Positions 59,461 to 64,000 of a stretch of DNA of 64,000 nucleotides are shown one piece after another; position 1 is the first letter of the stretch; each line of letters begins with the position of its first letter. Source of the DNA: an uncultured bacterium (GTDB lineage Bacteria; Planctomycetota; UBA8742; UBA2392); the NCBI GenBank assembly GCA_938014885.1, contig CALLQI010000003.1, forward strand, positions 310,001 to 374,000. Reading direction: 5' to 3'. Both the position numbers and the translations under genes were made by a program. The notes under the pieces were generated by a model. That model was given only the letters and a program-made list of their open reading frames with translations. It had not been told where the DNA came from and did no database searches.

Positions 59461-59996
59461 GGTCTCTGCTTTCGTCTTTTCTCACGCCTAAAGGACTGCA
59501 TCCGGCCTTCGGTGTGCGACACGGGCTGCTGGGCCGGGTTGCCGCATGCCCTGAGTTCTTCCAGCAGCGCAATCAACTGGCGCGTCTTTTGTTCGCCGAA
59601 CCTGGCGAACCGCTCGTCGTGAATCGCGCTCGCCGGGCCGTCGAGTTGCGCGCACAGCTTCAGGCCGGCCTTTGTAATGCGGCCGAGCACAACACGGCGG
59701 TCACTGTCGCTGCGCACGCGTTCCACAAGCCCGGCCTTGGCCATTCGGTCAATCAAGCGGGTCAGGTCGGGGTCGCGTGCGATCATACGCTCGCCGATCT
59801 GCCCCAGCGGCAACCCGTCCGGTGAGCCCCGCAGGATGCGCAGTACATTGAACTGCGCCGGGCTGATCCCGTGCTGCCGCAGCAAAGCCTCAGGCCCGGC
59901 CACAAGCTCCGCCATCGTGCGGCCGAGCGTGATGAATGCCTGGATGCCGGGGTTGGGAAAGGGCTTGCTTAGCTTGATGTCGTCCTTCAGCGCCAT
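59457..59996 (-). CDS. MarR-family transcriptional regulator
   Basis: The 179-residue protein starts at 59996, just 9 nt after a palindromic operator. FNVLRILRGSPDGLPLGQIGERMIARDPDLTRLIDRMAKAGLVERVRSDSDRRVVLGRITKAGLKL is the MarR winged helix with the recognition helix and DRR wing. It probably represses its own promoter and the co-transcribed DinB_2 gene, and perhaps proC in the other direction. The inducer is unknown; a phenolic or electrophilic ligand is typical of the family. Confidence 0.9.
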   Translation of the reverse strand: MALKDDIKLSKPFPNPGIQAFITLGRTMAELVAGPEALLRQHGISPAQFNVLRILRGSPDGLPLGQIGERMIARDPDLTRLIDRMAKAGLVERVRSDSDRRVVLGRITKAGLKLCAQLDGPASAIHDERFARFGEQKTRQLIALLEELRACGNPAQQPVSHTEGRMQSFRREKRRKQRP

Positions 59997-60004
59997 GCCG
60001 GAAA

Positions 60005-60026
60005 GATAGTCGTTGCAACAACTATC
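60005..60026. promoter_or_regulatory. palindromic MarR-type operator
   Basis: Half-sites GATAGT and ACTATC flank CGTTGCAACA, giving a 22-bp palindrome with a single mismatched pair. It lies 9 nt upstream of the MarR ATG and about 70 nt upstream of proC on the other strand. Position and shape suit MarR autoregulation. Confidence 0.65.
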
Positions 60027-60096
60027 GTCAAGACAAATAAGCTCGCGCCTCGCGGCATCGTGCACGCTAGCTATCATCCCGGCCTCGGAGGCTTAT

Positions 60097-60897
60097 ATGG
60101 GGCGACTTGCGATCATCGGCGGCGGGTTCATGGGCGGCGCTTTAGCGGAGGGCCTGCTCGATTCCGGCTGGCACCGCGACAGCTTCATTGTCGCCGAGGT
60201 CAGCCGCGACCGGCGCGACCTGCTGACCAACCAGCTCAAACTGCGCACGACCGACAACGCTGCCGAGGCCGTGGCGCAAGCGGAGACCGTGCTGTTCGCG
60301 GTCAAGCCGCAGAACGTGAAGGACACCCTGGCCGCCGTGAGGCCCGCGTTCACGTCTGACAAGCTGGCGATCAGCATCTGCGCGGGTATCACGATCGGCA
60401 CCTTTGAGAGCGCGCTGGGCAACCCGCCCGTGATCCGCACCATGCCCAACACCCCGGCCGCCGTCGGCATGGGCGTGACGGCGCTGGCGCGCGGCCGCTT
60501 TGCCAACGACCAGCACCTCGCCACGGCGCTGAACATTCTCAGTGCAGTCGGCCGCGTGGTGGTGGTGGATGAGTCGCAGATGGACGCGGTCACGGCCGTA
60601 AGCGGCACCGGCCCGGCCTACGTGTTTTATCTGGCCGAAGCCCTGATCGAGGGCGCACTGGCGGAAGGGCTGAGCCGCGAGCAAGCCTACATGCTGGTGT
60701 ACCAGACGTTTGTCGGCGCCGCGCACCTGCTGCAGCACGACCCGGCGGGCCCCGTCGAATTGCGCCGCCGAGTCACCAGCCCCAACGGTACGACGCACGC
60801 AGCGATTACGCACCTTGAGGCGACACAGTGGAAGCAGACATTCACGCAGGCAGTCGCCAAAGCCCGCGCCCGCGCGGCCGAACTTGGTCGCGGCTGA
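60097..60897 (+). CDS. proC: pyrroline-5-carboxylate reductase
   Basis: The 266-residue protein has the N-terminal Rossmann motif LAIIGGGFMGGALAEGLLDSG, the VLFAVKPQNV strand, RTMPNTPAAVGMG, the catalytic-domain signature AVSGTGPAYVFYLAEALIEGALAEGLS, and VTSPNGTTHAAITHLE near the C-terminus. It reduces pyrroline-5-carboxylate to proline. GGAGG lies 6 nt upstream of the ATG. Transcribed away from the MarR operon. Confidence 0.95.
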   Translation: MGRLAIIGGGFMGGALAEGLLDSGWHRDSFIVAEVSRDRRDLLTNQLKLRTTDNAAEAVAQAETVLFAVKPQNVKDTLAAVRPAFTSDKLAISICAGITIGTFESALGNPPVIRTMPNTPAAVGMGVTALARGRFANDQHLATALNILSAVGRVVVVDESQMDAVTAVSGTGPAYVFYLAEALIEGALAEGLSREQAYMLVYQTFVGAAHLLQHDPAGPVELRRRVTSPNGTTHAAITHLEATQWKQTFTQAVAKARARAAELGRG

Positions 60898-60902
60898 GCG
60901 CG

Positions 60903-61925
60903 TTATGGCGCGGGAGTGTCGGCAGGCGGCACGGGCTCGACCAGCTTCTCGGGTGCTTTCTCGATCTTGGGCTTGAACACCAGGCTCAGGATCACGCAGG
61001 CCGCCAGCACGCCCGCAATCGTGCCCAGGCTGATCGCGATCGGCACGTGGGTGTCCCAGTAGATCATGATCATCTTCACGCCCACGAACACCAGGATCAC
61101 GCACAGTCCGTACTTCAGGAAGCGGAACATGCCCATGATGCCAGCCAGCGCGAAGTACAGGCTGCGCAGGCCCAGTATCGCGAACGCGTTGCTGGTGTAG
61201 ACGATGAACGGGTCGGCGGTTTTCTCGCCGGTCGCGGGGTCGGTCACCATCGCCACGGACAGCACCGCCGGCACGCTGTCGATGGCGAAGATCAGGTCGG
61301 TGATTTCGACCAGGATCAGCCCCACGAACATCATCGTGGCAAAGCGCTTGCCATCGACCTTGACCCAGAAGTTGGGGCCCACGTTGTCGGCCTTCAGCGG
61401 GAACAGTTTGCTGAACACGCGGTACGTCAGCGTCTTTTCGGCATTGATCTCTTTCTCGCCGGTCAGCAGCAGCTTCACGGCCGAGGCAATCAGCACGCCG
61501 CCCAGCACCACCAGCAGCCACTGGAATTGCTCGACCAGTGCGATGCCGACAAACACGAAAATGCCGCGCATCACCAGGGCGCCAAAGATGCCCCAGAACA
61601 GCAGCTTGTGCTGATAAATGCGCGGGATCTTCAGCGCCGCAAACACCAGCACGAACACGAACAGGTTGTCTACCGACAGTGCCAGCTCGATCGTGTAGCC
61701 GGCCAGAAAGCGCATTGACGTTTCGGGGCCGTAGCCCCAGTCGCCCAGCAGCGCCAGCGAGCCGCCGAACAGCAGGCTCAGCGTGATCCACACGCTGCTC
61801 CACAGCAGCGCCTCGCGAATCTTCACTTCGTGCGGCTTGCGGTGCAGCACAAACAGGTCCAGCGTCAGCACGGTCACCATGATGACCGCAAACACCGACC
61901 ACATCACAATCTGCTGCCATTCCAT
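60903..61925 (-). CDS. TerC/Alx-family membrane protein
   Basis: The 340-residue protein has about nine TM helices. Family motifs include WITLSLLFGGSLALL, the conserved FLAGYTIELALSVDNLFVFVLVF, LVEITDLIFAIDSVPAVLSV and FAILGLRSLYFALAG. TerC/Alx proteins are implicated in manganese export and tellurite resistance. The C-terminus is Pro-rich (EPVPPADTPAP). Only 67 bp separate it from the divergent GT2 gene and I see no Mn riboswitch there. It ends 5 bp from proC. Confidence 0.9.
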   Translation of the reverse strand: MEWQQIVMWSVFAVIMVTVLTLDLFVLHRKPHEVKIREALLWSSVWITLSLLFGGSLALLGDWGYGPETSMRFLAGYTIELALSVDNLFVFVLVFAALKIPRIYQHKLLFWGIFGALVMRGIFVFVGIALVEQFQWLLVVLGGVLIASAVKLLLTGEKEINAEKTLTYRVFSKLFPLKADNVGPNFWVKVDGKRFATMMFVGLILVEITDLIFAIDSVPAVLSVAMVTDPATGEKTADPFIVYTSNAFAILGLRSLYFALAGIMGMFRFLKYGLCVILVFVGVKMIMIYWDTHVPIAISLGTIAGVLAACVILSLVFKPKIEKAPEKLVEPVPPADTPAP

Positions 61926-61992
61926 AATCGGAGTTTCCCCGGGCGGGCGCCGCTTGTTGCGCGGCGGGCGCACTCATCTACCATTCCCGGCC

Positions 61993-62742
61993 ATGGATGC
62001 ACAAGCCCAGCTTGAGCCCGCCGCAGCGCCCAAAGTCTCAACGGTTGAGACGCTGAGCGTCGTGATTCCGGCCTACAACGAAGGCCCGACCATCGAACGC
62101 ATCCTCGACAAAGTTGTCGCCGTCAAACTGGCGATGAACCTCGAAATCATCGTGGTCGATGACGGCAGCAAAGACGACACCAGCGCCGTGGTTGCCGCAT
62201 GGGCCGCGCGCCAGACCGACCCGCGCCTTAAAGTGAAGGTGATCCGCAAAGAAAACGGCGGCAAGGGTACGGCCGTGCGGCGCGGCATCGACGAAAGCAC
62301 CGGCGAGTACGTGATCATCCAGGACGCCGACCTTGAGTATGACCCCAACGATTACCCGGCGCTGCTCGCGCCCATGGTCGCGGGCGAAACCGACGTCGTG
62401 TACGGCAGCCGCATCCTCGGCCCCGACAAGCCGGGCAGCCTGAAGTTCTATCTCGGCGGCCGCTTCGTCACGTGGGCGACGAACCTGCTGTACTGGAGCA
62501 ACATCAGCGATGAGCCAACCTGCTACAAGCTGTTCCGCGGCGACCTGATTCGTGGACTGCCGCTTACGTGTAAAGGCTTCGAGTTCTGCCCCGAAGTGAC
62601 GGCCAAGCTGCTGAAAGCCGGCCACAAGATTGTGGACGTGCCGATTCGCTACTACCCGCGCAGCATTGCGGAAGGAAAGAAGATCCGCAGCAAAGACGGC
62701 CTGATCGCGCTGTGGGAACTGTTGAAGTGGCGGTTCTGGTAA
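61993..62742 (+). CDS. GT2 glycosyltransferase (DPM1/GtrB-like)
   Basis: The 249-residue protein has LSVVIPAYNEGPTIERIL, the DDG motif in IIVVDDGSKDD, the DXD-like VIIQDADLEYDP and VVYGSRI, all typical of polyprenyl-phosphate mannose/glucose synthases. The C-terminus (DVPIRYYPRSIAEGKKI, then DGLIALWELLKW) matches soluble family members without TM anchors. It would load a sugar on a lipid carrier for envelope glycan or protein glycosylation. The stop is followed directly by heptamer repeats. Confidence 0.88.
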   Translation: MDAQAQLEPAAAPKVSTVETLSVVIPAYNEGPTIERILDKVVAVKLAMNLEIIVVDDGSKDDTSAVVAAWAARQTDPRLKVKVIRKENGGKGTAVRRGIDESTGEYVIIQDADLEYDPNDYPALLAPMVAGETDVVYGSRILGPDKPGSLKFYLGGRFVTWATNLLYWSNISDEPTCYKLFRGDLIRGLPLTCKGFEFCPEVTAKLLKAGHKIVDVPIRYYPRSIAEGKKIRSKDGLIALWELLKWRFW

Positions 62743-62895
62743 GTCGTGTTTCGTGCTTCGTATCTTGTGTTTCGTGCTTCGTATCTTGTGTTTCGTGCTT
62801 CGTATCTTGTGTTTCGTGCTTCGTGTTTCGGGACGTAGCCGTTTGCGTGCCTGGCTTCGATCCAAAACCCGAAGCCCGAGTCCCCAAGCCCCAAC
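62743..62895. repeat. heptamer repeats ending at a start codon
   Basis: Twelve units at 62749-62832 (TTTCGTG, CTTCGTA, TCTTGTG in a 21-nt cycle) are the reverse complement type. After a 35-bp spacer, four C-rich units at 62868-62895 (CCCGAAG, CCCGAGT, CCCCAAG, CCCCAAC) end exactly where the amidotransferase ATG begins at 62896. No other ribosome binding site is visible. Confidence 0.75.
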
Positions 62896-63447
62896 ATGCT
62901 TCTGCTGATCGACAACTACGATTCGTTCACCTTCAACCTTGCCCACTACTTCAGTGAACTGGGCGAGGAAGTCCGCGTCATCCGCAACGATGCCGTCACG
63001 CTGGACGACATCCGCGCGATGGCACCTGCTCGCATCGTCATTTCGCCGGGGCCCGGCCGCCCTGCCGATGCCGGTATCACGCCGCGCCTGTTTGAGCTTT
63101 CCGTGCCCATCTTTGGCGTGTGCCTTGGCATGCAGGCATTGGCCGAGCACTTTGGCGCGCGCATCACCCATGCCCCTGAGCTGGTGCACGGCAAGTCCCG
63201 TGACGTGCTGCACCAAGCCACCGGCGTATTCGCCGGCCTACCCAGCCCGTTTGCGGCCACGCGCTATCACAGCCTGTGTGTTGACCCGTCAAGTGTGCCC
63301 GACTGTCTGGAAGTCACGGCCCGCTGCGCCGACGGCACCATCATGGGCCTGCGCCATCGGCAGCGCCCCATGGAGGGCGTGCAGTTCCACCCGGAAGCCA
63401 TACTCACGCAACACGGCCACAGCCTACTGCGCAACTGGCTGGCGTAG
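62896..63447 (+). CDS. class I glutamine amidotransferase, TrpG/PabA type
   Basis: The 183-residue protein begins LLLIDNYDSFTFNLAHYFSELG, with IVISPGPGRPADAG, the nucleophile Cys in FGVCLGMQALAEHFG, and the catalytic His-Glu in GVQFHPEAILTQ. It supplies ammonia for anthranilate or aminodeoxychorismate synthase. No TrpE or PabB is adjacent in the window, so the two roles cannot be separated. Its ATG abuts a heptamer array. Confidence 0.92.
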   Translation: MLLLIDNYDSFTFNLAHYFSELGEEVRVIRNDAVTLDDIRAMAPARIVISPGPGRPADAGITPRLFELSVPIFGVCLGMQALAEHFGARITHAPELVHGKSRDVLHQATGVFAGLPSPFAATRYHSLCVDPSSVPDCLEVTARCADGTIMGLRHRQRPMEGVQFHPEAILTQHGHSLLRNWLA

Positions 63448-63501
63448 CACCGTCGCCATTTGCCCGTTCCAACTTGTGCGGCCGCAATCCACACTGGTGC
63501 C

Positions 63502-64000
63502 ATGCCCGCTGCTTCGAACTGGTACGCCTTTCCCCACGCGCTGCTGCGCGAGGTGGTGTACCAGTTGCAGCTGCCTACTGACCGCGCCCGGCTGCATCGC
63601 TTTGCGCTTGAGGAGGGCGAGTCGCACCTTGGTGCGCTTGAGCTCGCGCGCCACGCCCGCGCCGCCCGTGAGGCCGACGACGATCCTGCACTTGCCAGGC
63701 TGGAGCGTCAGTGGCTGCGCGCGGCCTTGCAACAGGCTGAGCGGCGCTACCAGGTCTCGACGATTCCTGAACTGCTGGCGCGTCTGATCGAGATCAGCCC
63801 CCAGGCCGAACGTCCCGAGCTTCGCCTGCAGCTTGGTGTGCATTGGCGCGATGTCGGCCGCATGGCTGATGCTGAGGCCGTGCTGAAGCCGCTGGCGGCC
63901 TCAATGGCCGACACGCCTGAAAGCGGACACATGCGAACGCGGGTGCTGGGCGCCTTGGCGGGCGTGCTGATCCGCACCGGCCGCCTGCCTGAGGCCGAAG
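63502..64000 (+). CDS. helical TPR-like protein, 3'-truncated, related to AAA/cyclase-associated ATPases
   Basis: The frame is open from ATG 63502 to the right edge, 166 residues visible. It starts with FPHALLREVVYQLQLPTDRARLHRFALEEGE, which in larger proteins (COG3899-type predicted ATPases and SARP-like regulators) lies after an AAA ATPase domain. TPR-like helices follow. Here the in-frame stop of the amidotransferase gene lies just upstream, so the ATPase domain is absent. The coding region continues beyond the window. Confidence 0.55.
   Translation, partial: MPAASNWYAFPHALLREVVYQLQLPTDRARLHRFALEEGESHLGALELARHARAAREADDDPALARLERQWLRAALQQAERRYQVSTIPELLARLIEISPQAERPELRLQLGVHWRDVGRMADAEAVLKPLAASMADTPESGHMRTRVLGALAGVLIRTGRLPEAE

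Noticed and set aside
61926..61992. Manganese riboswitch before terC
   Set aside because: The gap is only 67 bp and shows none of the expected conserved riboswitch loops.

Overview
This is a high-GC bacterial chromosomal window with clear Shine-Dalgarno motifs (AGGAG-type), many exported proteins and lipoproteins, VIT/von Willebrand A proteins, class III cyclases and a BshC-like protein. The mix (large secreted proteins with a Gly/Asp-Cys-TM-Arg C-terminal sorting signal, COG2509 flavoprotein, ETF-QO, cupredoxin and cytochrome lipoproteins) fits Planctomycetota or a near relative. That placement is inference; there is no rRNA or other decisive marker here.

Layout. 1-3.7 kb: two LTxxQ-type exported proteins, then an overlapping gene pair that looks like senA-senB (selenoneine synthase and selenosugar synthase). 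3.7-11 kb: a receiver-like protein, a tandem cytochrome c'-like lipoprotein, a CPBP-family membrane protein, a COG2509 flavoprotein, an FMN-dependent 2-hydroxyacid oxidase, two tandem paralogous small proteins and purM. 11-20 kb: a 969-residue exported protein, a two-gene heterodimeric ABC exporter and a Cys-rich lipoprotein. 19.9-28 kb: an MnmE-related GTPase and pyrR, then an envelope electron-transfer set (ethylbenzene-dehydrogenase-like cytochrome, AstE/M14-like lipoprotein, cupredoxin, two related lipoproteins) ending in a membrane-bound cyclase.

28-30.5 kb is the most unusual part. A sigma70-like promoter lies on two 16-bp near-identical palindromes and drives a short leader with a hairpin, a small ORF and a terminator. 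It is followed by twelve tRNA genes, an HNH endonuclease gene and a thirteenth tRNA (Trp). All thirteen have different amino-acid specificities and encode CCA. Several are structurally odd: the 19:56 tertiary pair is changed in a compensatory way, three have a very short D-arm, and the Arg tRNA has an unusual GCG anticodon.

30.5-45.5 kb: a transglutaminase-like exported protein and partner, two vWA proteins, a response regulator/histidine kinase pair, a DapA-family aldolase, a cyclase with reversed domain order and a prenyltransferase/squalene-cyclase-fold exported protein. 45.6-64 kb: histidine phosphatase, BshC-like protein, winged-helix regulator, glycerate kinase, two giant paralogous surface proteins around ETF-QO, a DinB-fold/MarR operon with its own palindromic operator, proC, terC, a GT2 glycosyltransferase, a TrpG/PabA amidotransferase and a gene running off the right edge.

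A family of intergenic heptamer repeats (consensus near CMCCRAG, with its reverse complement) recurs at six loci. At two of them it ends exactly at a start codon. A separate decamer-based family (CCACGAAG plus 2 nt) forms inverted-repeat elements after purM and inside the tRNA array.
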